Notes: generated from the sequence alone by a model not told the origin. DNA of 61,122 bases from DAIDKA01 sp035943195 (GCA_035943195.1 DASZCK010000155.1:1-61122); one strand, 5' to 3'. Shown: positions 16,861 through 26,403, numbered from the stretch's first letter. Program-made: numbers and translations.

Positions 16861-17831
16861 CTCCGGCGCCGAGGACGCCCTCATGGCTGGCGCAGCGTGC
16901 CGCAATCTGGGGACGGCTGGGCGATTCGCTCCTGACCTGGCGACGTGGCCGGCTGTCCCGTCAGGATGCGCTTAAGGCACTGGAGGGCTATCGCGGCCTG
17001 GCGCGCGATGTGGCGAGTGCCCGCAAGTCCCTGCCCGGCAGCCCAATCACGGCGGCGCTGGAAACACTCTACTCATCGCTGCACGCCGTGGTGAATCGCG
17101 AACCGCGCCACACTCGCGCCTCGCTGCGCCACCTGTATGCCGTGGAAATTCCGGCGACCGTGCAGGAACTGAAACCCTACATTCTCGGAGTCTGGTTCCT
17201 GTTCGCACTGAGCACCGCCGCCGGATGGGGACTGATCCACACCTGGCCCACGCTGGTGGGCCTGGTGGCGAGCCCGGAGATGGTGCGTCATGTGGAACAC
17301 GGCGAGTTGTGGACCAATGGTATCTTGAACATCACGCCCTCCTCGTTGCTCTCGATCCGCATCTTCACCAACAACATCGCCGTGACGATCTTCGCCTGCG
17401 TGGCGGGCATCTTTTATGGTCTGGGCACTTTCTACGTCATCGCCAACAACGGTCTGATGCTGGGCGGGGTGTTCGCCTTCACCCAGATTCACGGCCTGGA
17501 TGGCGACCTGCTCAAGTTCATCTTTGCCCATGGCACCGTGGAACTGTCGATGATCTGCCTGGGCGGCGCCGCCGGCGTGGCGCTGGGCGAATCGCTGATC
17601 CGGCCCAGGCTGGCAAGCCGCCGGGACTCGTTGCAGCAATGCACTGCCAAGATTGCCCGGCTGTTCGCCGCCCTCATTCCGCTATTGATCATCTGCGGAA
17701 TCATCGAAGGCTTCGTATCACCGGACCCGGACATCGGCTGGCCGGTACGCCTCGTCGTAGGTCTGGCCAATCTCTCGCTGATGTACGCCGTGCTCTCGGG
17801 GCGCTTTTTCAGATCCGCCGCCGCTGCCTGA
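16857..17831 (+). CDS. SpoIIM-like (DUF95) membrane protein
   Basis: A 324-residue polytopic protein of the stage II sporulation protein M family, in a lineage that need not sporulate. The soluble N-terminus (about 1-95) precedes several membrane segments, including YILGVWFLFALSTAAGWGL and NNIAVTIFACVAGIFYGLG. The segment FIFAHGTVELSMICLGG carries the conserved HGxxE motif of the family. It overlaps the RDD gene by 4 bp, and its 3' end overlaps the convergent DUF58 gene by 23 bp. Confidence 0.85.
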   Translation: MTPAPRTPSWLAQRAAIWGRLGDSLLTWRRGRLSRQDALKALEGYRGLARDVASARKSLPGSPITAALETLYSSLHAVVNREPRHTRASLRHLYAVEIPATVQELKPYILGVWFLFALSTAAGWGLIHTWPTLVGLVASPEMVRHVEHGELWTNGILNITPSSLLSIRIFTNNIAVTIFACVAGIFYGLGTFYVIANNGLMLGGVFAFTQIHGLDGDLLKFIFAHGTVELSMICLGGAAGVALGESLIRPRLASRRDSLQQCTAKIARLFAALIPLLIICGIIEGFVSPDPDIGWPVRLVVGLANLSLMYAVLSGRFFRSAAAA

Positions 17832-19104
17832 ACTGGCCGTACTGTTCAAACAGGGCTCGCTCGAAATCGACCGGGGAGCTCAGCACCACTTGGGCTCCCG
17901 TGGCCCGCAATGCCCTCACGGCACGCTCGCGCAGGGTCAGCGTGTGAGCGGCAGCCAGCGACAGCCACGGATCCAACCAATCGTGCGGCTGCCGATCCGC
18001 GATGGCGCCGGGATCCAGCTGGCTCAGGGCCGCGACAAAGGGCAGATGACGCGGCTGCAGCAGACGCAAGGCCGCGACCAGCGGACCTTCAGAGCTTGCA
18101 TCGTCAATATCGGTCATCAATACCACGAGGCTGCGCTGGCGCACACGCCGCAGCACTTGGGAGGCGGCGTGCATCACGTTGGAATCGGTGGTCTGTGACT
18201 GGATGCCGGAGAGCAGTGCCCGCACTCGCATCACGCCATTATGGCCCCGCGTCGGCGGGACTACGGCGAGCGGCTGATCCCCGAACACCACCAGGCCGAT
18301 GCGATCATCCTGCGCCACGACATACTGCGCCAGACGCGCCGTGGCGTTCACATAGTGTCCGAGCCGGTCCAGGCTGCCGCACTGGATGCGGCTGCTGCGT
18401 CCCACATCCAGCGCCACGATCACATCCAGGTGCTGGTCCTCGGCGAAATCCCGGCTCACCATCTGTCGGCGCCGCGCCGTTGCCCGCCAGTCGATGACGC
18501 GCAGCGGGTCGCTGGATCGATAGTCGCGCAGCTGCTCTACCTGCGAGCCCGGGCCGATGGCGTGGCTGATGCGCGCCCCGGATAGCGCCGCGCCAACCGC
18601 CGTTTCCTTGAGGCTGAGCATGGCGGGAACCACGCAGGAGCGCTCCTCCCCATCCAGCCGCAGCGACCACCAGGCCAAGCCCAGTGGTCCCGCCAGTCGG
18701 GCCGGCTGCACCGGCCAGCGTATTTCACCGAGGCGGCGCGATACCGCGGGCAGGTCCACCATGGCGCCGGCGCCCGGCACTTCCACAGCCCGCACCGCCG
18801 TCGAGGCATCGAGGCCGACGGGCAGATGCGGCGCCAGCAGCACGGACAGCGTGCGTGGCAGGCGGTGCCGGAGCTGCCAGCGCACCTCACCCGCCTGTGC
18901 CAGATGCCAGGGCTCGGGCGAGTGGATATTCAGACGCAATGCGGCGCGCGTGCACAGCCAGCGCTCGTAGGCGAGCCCCAGCAACAGCAATCCCAGGGGC
19001 AGCGCCCACAGGCTGCTCAGCGCGGGATTACCCACCCATTGGGCCGCAATGCCGAGCAGTGCGGCCGCCACGATCAGCATCAGGCCATTGTGCCGCAGGC
19101 TCAT
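17809..19104 (-). CDS. DUF58 domain protein
   Basis: A 431-residue protein with two N-terminal membrane segments (LMLIVAAALLGIA and LWALPLGLLLLGLAYE). The DUF58 signature DYRSSDPLRVIDWRATARR lies near residue 195-215, followed by a von Willebrand-A-like domain (VIVALDVGRSS, with VLMTDIDD further on). DUF58 proteins partner MoxR AAA+ ATPases, probably in metal-dependent maturation of envelope complexes. Its start overlaps the MoxR stop by 4 bp. Confidence 0.9.
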   Translation of the reverse strand: MSLRHNGLMLIVAAALLGIAAQWVGNPALSSLWALPLGLLLLGLAYERWLCTRAALRLNIHSPEPWHLAQAGEVRWQLRHRLPRTLSVLLAPHLPVGLDASTAVRAVEVPGAGAMVDLPAVSRRLGEIRWPVQPARLAGPLGLAWWSLRLDGEERSCVVPAMLSLKETAVGAALSGARISHAIGPGSQVEQLRDYRSSDPLRVIDWRATARRRQMVSRDFAEDQHLDVIVALDVGRSSRIQCGSLDRLGHYVNATARLAQYVVAQDDRIGLVVFGDQPLAVVPPTRGHNGVMRVRALLSGIQSQTTDSNVMHAASQVLRRVRQRSLVVLMTDIDDASSEGPLVAALRLLQPRHLPFVAALSQLDPGAIADRQPHDWLDPWLSLAAAHTLTLRERAVRALRATGAQVVLSSPVDFERALFEQYGQFRQRRRI

Positions 19105-20045
19105 CGCGGCGCCGGCACCTGCTCCAGGATGCGGGCCACCACCTCGGTCTCGGTGACGTCCGCCAGCAGGGCGTCGCCGGTGAGCATCAAACGATGCGGC
19201 AGGACCAGCGGTGCGACGGCTTTCACATCATCGGCAGCAACGAACTCTGAGCCTTCGATGGCCGCCGTGATGCGCGCGGCGCGCAGCAGCGCCAGGGCAC
19301 CGCGCGTCGACAGTCCCAGCGACAACTGGGCGTGCTCGCGCGTGGCTTTGGCAATGGCGAGCACGTAGGCACAAAGCTCCGGGGCAATGTGTACCTGTTC
19401 GGCGGCGGTGCGCGCCTCCTGCACCAGGCCCGCGCCTATCGCCGCGCTCACGGCCTGCGCCGGTTGTGCCGCCACGCCGGTATAGCGCATCAGCACCTCG
19501 GTTTCCGATTCCGGCGCGAGATACGATAGATCCAGGCGCAGCATGAAACGGTCCAGCTGCGACTCCGGCAATGGATAAGTGCCCTCGAACTCGCGTGGGT
19601 TCTGGGTGGCGATCACGAGAAAATCCGCCGGCAGCGGAAACTGTGCCCGGTCGACCGTGACCTGGCGCTCCTCCATGGCCTCGAGCAGCGCCGATTGGGT
19701 GCGCGGTCCGGCGCGATTCACCTCATCGAACAACACCACATCGGCGAACAAGGGTCCGGGGCGGAACATGAAGGCATTCTTGGCCGCGTCAAACAGGTGA
19801 GTACCGGTGATGTCGGTGGGCATCAGGTCCGAGGTGCCCTGAATGCGCTTGAATTTGCCCCCCAGGGCGCCGGCGAGGGACTTGCTGAGCAATGTCTTGC
19901 CCAGTCCGGGCACGCCCTGTACCAGCACGTGGCCACGCGCGACCACCGCGATGCACAGGGCACGAATGGTGGGGCTGACACCCAGCACCACTTCGCCGAT
20001 GCGCTGTTGAAGGCTATGTTCCAGTTCCTGCAAGGCATTCGTCAT
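19101..20045 (-). CDS. MoxR-family AAA+ ATPase
   Basis: A 314-residue AAA+ chaperone-like ATPase. Walker A is GVPGLGKT (44-51), Walker B is VVLFDEVNR (103-111), and sensor 1 lies in VIATQNPREFEGTYPLPE. The ATG at 20045 was chosen; the longer in-frame start 46 codons upstream runs through the DUF4350 gene in another frame. It is coupled by 4-bp overlaps to genes on both sides. The standard model is that MoxR with DUF58 assembles or activates an envelope complex. Confidence 0.92.
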   Translation of the reverse strand: MTNALQELEHSLQQRIGEVVLGVSPTIRALCIAVVARGHVLVQGVPGLGKTLLSKSLAGALGGKFKRIQGTSDLMPTDITGTHLFDAAKNAFMFRPGPLFADVVLFDEVNRAGPRTQSALLEAMEERQVTVDRAQFPLPADFLVIATQNPREFEGTYPLPESQLDRFMLRLDLSYLAPESETEVLMRYTGVAAQPAQAVSAAIGAGLVQEARTAAEQVHIAPELCAYVLAIAKATREHAQLSLGLSTRGALALLRAARITAAIEGSEFVAADDVKAVAPLVLPHRLMLTGDALLADVTETEVVARILEQVPAPR

Positions 20046-21298
20046 GAGATTTTTCCTGAAATCTGCGAAATGGTCCGCTGCAGCCGCACCAGGCTGACGC
20101 GGTGGCCGGACTGAGTGCGCTCGTAGAGGTCGCGCAGTTCTTCGAGATCGGTGCCGACGACACCGGCATGGGCCTGCAGCCACTCCCAGGGCGGCCTTGC
20201 GCCGTGCAACAGTCCGTGCCGCCGGCGCAGCCGCTCGAAGAATTCATCCAGTAGCCACTGCGCACTGGCGACCGGACGCAGCACCCCTGCAAAGAATCGC
20301 GCCGTCATACGCAGCGTGGCGCTCTCATCGAGGCCACTGCGGTTCGGGGCCGCGGCACGCAACGCCTGTGCACCCAGCACCCACGCAAGCCACAGTGCCA
20401 CGAGCCACAACAGCGTGCGATGCAGCCGCGGATCGGCATAGAACTTTGCGGCATCGTACTCATCCAGAGCGCCCTGATGGGCATCATCAATGATGATCCG
20501 GCCGCCGGGCTGCAGCGACCAGGCAGTGATGTTCGCCAGCAACTGCGCATTGTCCGCCTTGCCGATCACGTTATTGCTGAACAAACTGGCATAGGCGCTG
20601 AGAATGATTGCGCCGTGCCCATTGGACTTGAGCCACATCACCGGCTCTGCGGTATCCCTGCGGCGGGCCAGCTCCAGCACCGGCGCGAAGGTCTGCGCCC
20701 CGGCCTGCCACTGGGTGGAGGGCAGGCGTGACAGCGTCGCGAGTCGCGCCACGCCATGCAGCACAGCGATGCGGCCACTGGGCTGAAGTTCGATCTCGCT
20801 CCCCGCCGGCGTGAGCAGGCTGGATGCAGCGGTGCCCTGGGTCGAGGTCTTGCTCGCAGGCCCCTTGGCGTTGAACGTCATACGGGTAATGCGCGTGAGA
20901 TCCGGTAGAAAGTTGTCGCTAACCGCATCCCACAGCGGCGTGTCATCCAGAGATGCCAGAACCAGCAGCGTATTGCCGGCATCCACCCATCGGTCCAGCG
21001 CCTGAAACTCCTCCGGATGCACCACGACTTTGAAGGGCAGCGTCACGATCAGCAGATTTCCGGTAGGGCGAGGACTGACGGCCTTGTCGCTCAGTCGGTC
21101 GAATCGCTGGTGCAGAACCAGCGAAGGCACCTTGGTCACCGCCAGCCAACCGAACATGCCCATATATCCCTCATCGTCCGCACCCGTCGTCAGCGGTGGG
21201 GGAGCGTTTGGCGGGGCCGCGGGCTTGGGCAGGAACAACATCCAGAACAGTAGCAGTGCGCAGGCCGCCAATCCCAGCGTGATCAACCGTTCCTTCAC
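20042..21298 (-). CDS. DUF4350 domain membrane protein
   Basis: A 418-residue protein anchored by an N-terminal membrane segment (LGLAACALLLFWMLFLP) and a second near residue 285 (TLLWLVALWLAWVLG). The region between is a DUF4350 domain: GYMGMFGWLAV, LIVTLPFKVVVHPEEFQAL, and GGRIIIDDAHQGALDEYD. Function is unknown but DUF4350 genes travel with MoxR/DUF58/DUF4129. Start is GTG 21298, directly abutting the DUF4129 stop. Confidence 0.82.
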   Translation of the reverse strand: MKERLITLGLAACALLLFWMLFLPKPAAPPNAPPPLTTGADDEGYMGMFGWLAVTKVPSLVLHQRFDRLSDKAVSPRPTGNLLIVTLPFKVVVHPEEFQALDRWVDAGNTLLVLASLDDTPLWDAVSDNFLPDLTRITRMTFNAKGPASKTSTQGTAASSLLTPAGSEIELQPSGRIAVLHGVARLATLSRLPSTQWQAGAQTFAPVLELARRRDTAEPVMWLKSNGHGAIILSAYASLFSNNVIGKADNAQLLANITAWSLQPGGRIIIDDAHQGALDEYDAAKFYADPRLHRTLLWLVALWLAWVLGAQALRAAAPNRSGLDESATLRMTARFFAGVLRPVASAQWLLDEFFERLRRRHGLLHGARPPWEWLQAHAGVVGTDLEELRDLYERTQSGHRVSLVRLQRTISQISGKIS

Positions 21299-22246
21299 TC
21301 AGGGCTCCACGGGCCGGCCCCAGCCCGTTGTGTACAGGTCTTCGCCACGTGCCAGAACTTCATCGGCACCGGCCGCGCTCGTGGCCGAACCGGAATACAG
21401 TTGCCGCTCCGAAAGGCGCGCCAACTGGTTGATCAAATGCCGCTGTTCCGGGTCCTCCAAGCGCGCACGACGGGCCACCTCACGATGGGTCAGACTGCGG
21501 TCCGGCGGCAATCGCCCCGCCGCCACCAGGCGGCTGATCAGCATGGCAAAGAGTTGCGCCGGTCGCTGAGCCAGCGGCATCTGACGCAGCAGCGCCAGCC
21601 GCGACGCTTCGGGGCCCGCTGCCGTCATCTCCCCCGCCGCCACCGGATCATCGACCGACTGCCGACCCATCGCGCGCACTTCGCGCATCACGATGACCGC
21701 GACCGCGACCGGCAGCGCAAGGACGGTAATCCAGATGATCGCGGTCCATAACCACTGCATTTTCGCCAACGCGCGCAGCACACCGCTGAACCACGTCGGG
21801 GGATTGAAATTCTGTCGGTTGGAAAGGTGTTCACCCAGCCACTCCAGGAGTCGCACCCACCATGAGCGGGACACCGCCGCTGGTGGGTGTAGACCGCGCA
21901 GCACCGGGGCCAGTGCCGCGACCGCCGGGGCCGGACCTTGCGTGCCGTGGATCAGATTACGCAGCAGCCACAGCGAGTTGCGATTGAAGCGGCTACGGGA
22001 ACTGTCGATGATCAGCGGCCGGACACCCGCAGCCTGCAGGGCTGCGGGTAGGTCGGGGCAGCGCTGCTCCAGGTCGGGCAGCCCGAGCGGCGCGTTGTCG
22101 ATGCGCGCCACGCAGGCGTCGATGGCGCTGCGCGCCGCCGCGTCTGCGTCGGGAGCCCCTGGCGCAGTTTGCGCGACCGCCGTGCGCGCGAACACCACGA
22201 ACAACAGCGGCGCGGCCAGCGCTGCCCATGCGGCGCGCACTCTCAT
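21299..22246 (-). CDS. DUF4129 domain membrane protein
   Basis: A 315-residue protein with an N-terminal signal or anchor (WAALAAPLLFVVFARTAVAQ), a large periplasmic region, one membrane segment near 180-200 (LWTAIIWITVLALPVAVAVI) and a cytoplasmic DUF4129-type tail containing DRSLTHREVARRARL. The ATG at 22246 was chosen; the in-frame extension to 23011 reads through the next gene as its shadow. It abuts DUF4350 and lies 5 bp from the membrane-protein gene upstream, so the five minus-strand genes form one operon. Confidence 0.8.
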   Translation of the reverse strand: MRVRAAWAALAAPLLFVVFARTAVAQTAPGAPDADAAARSAIDACVARIDNAPLGLPDLEQRCPDLPAALQAAGVRPLIIDSSRSRFNRNSLWLLRNLIHGTQGPAPAVAALAPVLRGLHPPAAVSRSWWVRLLEWLGEHLSNRQNFNPPTWFSGVLRALAKMQWLWTAIIWITVLALPVAVAVIVMREVRAMGRQSVDDPVAAGEMTAAGPEASRLALLRQMPLAQRPAQLFAMLISRLVAAGRLPPDRSLTHREVARRARLEDPEQRHLINQLARLSERQLYSGSATSAAGADEVLARGEDLYTTGWGRPVEP

Positions 22247-22251
22247 GACTC

Positions 22252-23094
22252 TCAGCCCTTCGGCAATGCCCCCATGCGTGCCTCTAGGTCGGCGCCACCC
22301 TTGCGCAGCGACAGATCCTGGTAAAGGGCGACATAGACGGCGACGATCAACGGCATGGTGAAGATGCGGACGAAGGACCCCACCAGGAGCGTGATCAGCT
22401 GTATGCGACCCGCCAGCGCGGCCGGATTGCTGGCTGCCGCGCCCACCGCGCCAATCGCACCGACGATGCCCGCCAGCATGGTCAGAACCATCTGCAGCAC
22501 GACCAGGATGACAAAGATCACAAAGACCACGGCGGCAGTGCGCCACCAGTTGCCACCGACTGCGCGCCAGCTGGCTCCCAAGGATGCGAAGGGCCCCCGC
22601 GCCTCGTCCACCAGCGGCACGACGAACAGCTGCAGCCGGTTCCAGAGATAAAATCCTGGAATGAGCAGCAGAATGAAGCCAATGACAATCACAATGAAAA
22701 ACACGACGCTGGCGACGAAGAGCTCCGGGGCACGCCGCAGCGCCTTGGCAAAGGAAGTCCCGAAGGACAGGGTCGTGCCGCGCGAGACGGCCGCGGTGTT
22801 GGCGATCAACATGCCGTAGAACACCAGACCGCATACCAGCACCACCAGGTACCAGATGCCAAGTGCGCCCATCATGCCGCGATACTGGTTGAGAATTTCC
22901 GACGGTGACAGCGCCGGCGATACCCTGGTGCCCAATGCGGGTATGGATTGGAATACGAAGTAACCCAATGCCGAAGTGATCAGGCTCATCACCAGCGATG
23001 GCTGCCAGCAACTTGGAAAGGCGGCCTTGAAGAGCTGGATCGTGTCATCGAGCACTCCACCAATGGTTCGCGGAGCTGTTGGTTTCTGGTACAT
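22252..23094 (-). CDS. Polytopic membrane protein of the MoxR/DUF58 operon
   Basis: A 280-residue protein with about six membrane segments (for example FVASVVFFIVIVIGFILLLI and VFVIFVILVVLQMVLTML). It resembles glycerophosphodiesterase-type or DUF975-like membrane domain proteins that accompany MoxR operons; that identification is tentative. ATG 23094 (protein start MYQKPTAPRT) has AGGGGG upstream and was preferred over the GTG 20 codons earlier. It is the first gene of the minus-strand operon and is divergent from the MetX-like hydrolase gene. Confidence 0.72.
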   Translation of the reverse strand: MYQKPTAPRTIGGVLDDTIQLFKAAFPSCWQPSLVMSLITSALGYFVFQSIPALGTRVSPALSPSEILNQYRGMMGALGIWYLVVLVCGLVFYGMLIANTAAVSRGTTLSFGTSFAKALRRAPELFVASVVFFIVIVIGFILLLIPGFYLWNRLQLFVVPLVDEARGPFASLGASWRAVGGNWWRTAAVVFVIFVILVVLQMVLTMLAGIVGAIGAVGAAASNPAALAGRIQLITLLVGSFVRIFTMPLIVAVYVALYQDLSLRKGGADLEARMGALPKG

Positions 23095-23190
23095 GCATCC
23101 CCCTGTTTGACCGGCGCTGCAGTCTCCTAGGATATCATTACAAATGCGCCCCACCCGTCATGCCGCAGTTGCACATCGCCGGAGAGCTCA

Positions 23191-24306
23191 ATGCGCCGCA
23201 TCCTTGCCGTCCTGATCCTCTCCTGGCTCGCCCGCAGCGCCGGCGCCGACACGGTATGGCCAACGCACGAGGGCAGCTATTCCATCGCCAATTTCCGCTT
23301 CGGCACCGGCGAGGTCCTGCCGCAACTGCGGCTGCACTACCTCACTCTGGGTACCCCGCACACCGACGCACGGGGTCACACGGACAATGCCGTATTGCTG
23401 CTGCACGGCACCGGCGGTGACGCGCACTCCCTGATGAACCCGCTGTTCTCCGAGGTGCTGTTCGGACCCGGGCAGCCGCTCGACATCCGCAAGTACTTCA
23501 TCATCCTGCCGGATGACATCGGCCATGGCGGCTCCTCCAAGCCCTCCGATGGTCTGCATGCGCATTTTCCGAAGTACGACTACGACGACATGGTGCGCAG
23601 CCAGCACACCATGCTCGTCGCGGGGCTGAAGGTCGATCACCTGCGGCTGATTCTCGGCACCTCGATGGGCTGCATGCAGTCGTTCGTGTGGGGCGAAACC
23701 TACGTCGGTTTCGCGGATGCACTCGCGCCCTTCGCCTGCCTGCCCACGGCGCTGGCGGGCCGCAATCGCATGATGCGCTACATGGCGGTGCGAGCCATCC
23801 TGCAGGATCCACAGTGGCGGGGCGGTGAGTACAAGGCGCAGCCCATCCAGGGTCTGACCACCGCCAATGAGCTGCTCATGGTCATGGGCTCAAGTCCCTT
23901 GCAGATGCAGATGCACTATCCCACCCGCGCGGCCGCCGAGGGCTATGTCGAGGACTACCTCAAGCGCAGGCTGTCACAGACCGATGCCAACGACCTGGTC
24001 TACTACGTCCAGGCCAGCCGCAACTATGACCCGAGTGCAAACCTGGAGCGGATCACGGTACCGGTGTTGTACCTGAATTCGGCGGATGATTTCATCAATC
24101 CACCGGAACTTGGGATTGCGCAGCAAATGGCGGCGCGCATGCCCCATTGCCGCTTCGTCCTCATTCCCGTCAGTGACGCCACCCGGGGTCACGGCACACA
24201 CACGGTGGCGGCCGTGTGGAAGGATTACTTGGTGCAGCTGCTGGCCGAATCACAGGGCCGCGACACGCCCGGCATACCGCCGGGCCAGCCGGTGCCCGCC
24301 CGGTAG
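23191..24306 (+). CDS. Exported alpha/beta hydrolase, homoserine O-acetyltransferase (MetX)-like
   Basis: A 371-residue alpha/beta-hydrolase of the MetX-like fold. The nucleophile is Ser158 (GTSMG, 156-160), the acid lies in NSADDFINPPE and the histidine in GHGTHT near residue 335. It has a signal peptide (1-19, ARSAGA), which true cytoplasmic MetX enzymes lack, so it is probably a secreted hydrolase or acyltransferase rather than a methionine biosynthesis enzyme. Its 3' end overlaps the convergent DUF8021-like gene by 82 bp. Confidence 0.8.
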   Translation: MRRILAVLILSWLARSAGADTVWPTHEGSYSIANFRFGTGEVLPQLRLHYLTLGTPHTDARGHTDNAVLLLHGTGGDAHSLMNPLFSEVLFGPGQPLDIRKYFIILPDDIGHGGSSKPSDGLHAHFPKYDYDDMVRSQHTMLVAGLKVDHLRLILGTSMGCMQSFVWGETYVGFADALAPFACLPTALAGRNRMMRYMAVRAILQDPQWRGGEYKAQPIQGLTTANELLMVMGSSPLQMQMHYPTRAAAEGYVEDYLKRRLSQTDANDLVYYVQASRNYDPSANLERITVPVLYLNSADDFINPPELGIAQQMAARMPHCRFVLIPVSDATRGHGTHTVAAVWKDYLVQLLAESQGRDTPGIPPGQPVPAR

Positions 24307-25262
24307 ACATTGTTCCCCAGGAAGGTCGACTCCACCCGCGTGATCTTGCCGTCACGGAACTTCCAGGCCTCACCGGCCAGGTTCTCATCCGGCATGCGCA
24401 TGCCGAACGGGAAGTGATAGTACTTGCCCTGGTAGGTGACGCCGGCAATGTTGCCGCGCCGCCGGAAGACGAATATCCCCAACACTACCTGGCGCTCGAC
24501 GTCCACCAGCGGCATTCGCGCGTAGTCAAAACCTGTTATGAAGCTGTAGACGCGGGTGTTGAGCTGGTCGGCGCAACTCAATGCCAGGGTGGCGCGGATG
24601 GCGTCCTGGAACTGATCCCCGGTGGCTGACGGCGGGTTGCCGGCCGGCGGCTTGCGCCCCTTGCCGACTGCCGATACCAGCCCCACTTCCGTGCGTGAGC
24701 AGTCGTCCGAGAAAGGCGCGAGCTTGCCGTCGGCCATCGCCACCGCCGTGAGGTAACCCACCGCTCCCTTGATGAGCTGAGCGCGCGTCAGACGCTTGCC
24801 GACCGGCTCGGTTTCCTCCCACATGGGATCAAAAGCCGGCATCGCCACCACGCGCTGGTTATTGCGGTTGATGATGGTCTCGATCTCGCTGATCTTGTGA
24901 TTCCTCACGCGCAGACGCAGCATCATGTAGTCCGGGTAGTCGTTTTCCATCAAGGTGATGAAGGCCGCGACCTGCCCGTTTTGCGTATCCGCGAAGTAGT
25001 GGGTATAGCCCAGCGGCTTGGTGAAGGTGACCCACAGCGCCTCCCCGAGCGGAACCTGCGCGCCGTTCTCGGTGAAGCGCACCTTGGCGGCCAGCGGCAG
25101 CCGCGAAGGATCGTGGTGCGACAGAGCATCGACATAAGCATCGATGAAACCCTTCAGGCAGCTACGGTCACAGGGGGCATCGGCCGCACGGACGGTAGCG
25201 GACATTGATCCCAGCGCCAGCAGCGCGACCGCCCAGGACCATCCGGGCGCGAACCGCGGCAC
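24225..25262 (-). CDS. Secreted DUF8021-like protein, paralogue 2
   Basis: A 345-residue exported protein with a signal peptide ending TVRAADA. It has CDRSC just after cleavage, then YVDALSHHDPSRLPLA, VRFTENG and GEALW. Later patterns SDDCSRTE, LSCADQL and DVERQVVLGIFVF match paralogues 1 and 3. The fold is probably SnoaL/NTF2-like and possibly duplicated. Start is GTG 25262, immediately after the stop of the paraoxonase-like gene upstream (TAAGTG), so the two are co-transcribed. Reaction unknown. Confidence 0.7.
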   Translation of the reverse strand: MPRFAPGWSWAVALLALGSMSATVRAADAPCDRSCLKGFIDAYVDALSHHDPSRLPLAAKVRFTENGAQVPLGEALWVTFTKPLGYTHYFADTQNGQVAAFITLMENDYPDYMMLRLRVRNHKISEIETIINRNNQRVVAMPAFDPMWEETEPVGKRLTRAQLIKGAVGYLTAVAMADGKLAPFSDDCSRTEVGLVSAVGKGRKPPAGNPPSATGDQFQDAIRATLALSCADQLNTRVYSFITGFDYARMPLVDVERQVVLGIFVFRRRGNIAGVTYQGKYYHFPFGMRMPDENLAGEAWKFRDGKITRVESTFLGNNVYRAGTGWPGGMPGVSRPCDSASSCTK

Positions 25263-26339
25263 TTAGGGAGCCGGCGCCGGCATGTAGGCCATGCGATCAC
25301 CGCGGAAGGTACCGAACCACAGCGTGTTTCCGACCTGCACGGTGCTGGTGGCGTTGTCGAATTCCTTCAGCCCCGGTTCCTTCACCACCGGTGTCGTCAT
25401 CATGGTCTTGGGGTCCAGTCGTACCGTCGCCCATCCATGCAGGTTGCTGTTGATGGTCTTGGCGTCGATGAACTGACCGGTGACGAAAATGGATCCGTCC
25501 GGGGCCCAGCGCAAGTTGTCCGGACAGAAGTCCACTTTCGCGACCGAGCGTTTGCCATGACCGGAAATCGGCACGCGATAAATCTCGCGGCTGCCGTAGG
25601 CGTTGATGTACAGCCAGCGGCCATCCGCGGAGCTGAGAATGCCGTTGTCGCCGGAGAGCTGCGTGCCCGGCACCTCCGTGAAGCCCTTACCCGGCGTGTA
25701 CAGAAAGACCGCGCCGGTAACCTGTCCGGCAATGATGTGCTGGAAGCCCTGCTTGTCATGGGTGTCCATGAATTTGGTGAGGGCAAAGGCACCGTGTGCC
25801 ATGGCGGTGATGGAATTGCTGTTGACCCCGTCCGGTGCCAGCGCACAGCCGACCCATTCGGCCGTAGCCGCGGCCGCGTGCAGTCGGAAGATCTCCACCG
25901 ACTCCCGGCCGCCATGGTTGATGGCGTAAACCGTGGTATGGCCATCAACCTTTCGCACATCAAGGCCGTGGGTCTGTAGATTCTTGAGATCCGGCGCCGC
26001 GCAGCCCGCGTACTGGGGATCCGGCGTCGCCGACAGCGACAGGGTGACCGGTTTGGCGGTCTTGGCCTTCGTGTCGATGAGATACAGGCCCACCGATTTT
26101 TCGACATAGGATCCGCCCACCAGCCAGCGTCCGCCGTCCACCGGCACGAAGTCCTCGACACTGATGAGGTTGCAGACGAAATGCAGGTCGCCATCGGGCG
26201 CGCACTTGCTCGCGCTCGTCGCGCCCTGGGCCAGGACGGTCTGCGTCGGAGCCAGCATTCCGGCCAGCATGAGCGTCAGCGCTGGCACGAAAGCCCGGAG
26301 GGCGCCAACGTGGCCGATAAGTCGTGGATTCTTATTCAT
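25263..26339 (-). CDS. Exported paraoxonase/SMP-30-like beta-propeller protein
   Basis: A 358-residue protein with a signal peptide (about 1-38, ending VLAQG). The propeller-like sequence resembles paraoxonase/arylesterase and SMP-30 lactonases: LQTHGLDVRKVDG, YAINHGGRESVEIFRL, DGRWLYINAYGSREIYRV, FCPDNLRWAPDGSIFVTG. In the family such Asn/Asp residues bind the catalytic Ca2+. The likely activity is hydrolysis of a lactone or ester in the periplasm (inference). It is the first gene of a two-gene unit with the DUF8021-like gene and is divergent from the aldehyde dehydrogenase. Confidence 0.72.
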   Translation of the reverse strand: MNKNPRLIGHVGALRAFVPALTLMLAGMLAPTQTVLAQGATSASKCAPDGDLHFVCNLISVEDFVPVDGGRWLVGGSYVEKSVGLYLIDTKAKTAKPVTLSLSATPDPQYAGCAAPDLKNLQTHGLDVRKVDGHTTVYAINHGGRESVEIFRLHAAAATAEWVGCALAPDGVNSNSITAMAHGAFALTKFMDTHDKQGFQHIIAGQVTGAVFLYTPGKGFTEVPGTQLSGDNGILSSADGRWLYINAYGSREIYRVPISGHGKRSVAKVDFCPDNLRWAPDGSIFVTGQFIDAKTINSNLHGWATVRLDPKTMMTTPVVKEPGLKEFDNATSTVQVGNTLWFGTFRGDRMAYMPAPAP

Positions 26340-26403
26340 GATTCCCCCTATTTGAACGGACGGATCTGCGGCGGGTGCATCCTAATCCGCCCCCGCTGCC
26401 TAT

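Noticed and set aside
23191..24306. Calling the MetX-like gene a methionine biosynthesis enzyme
   Set aside because: It carries a signal peptide and sits with exported proteins; true MetX is cytoplasmic.
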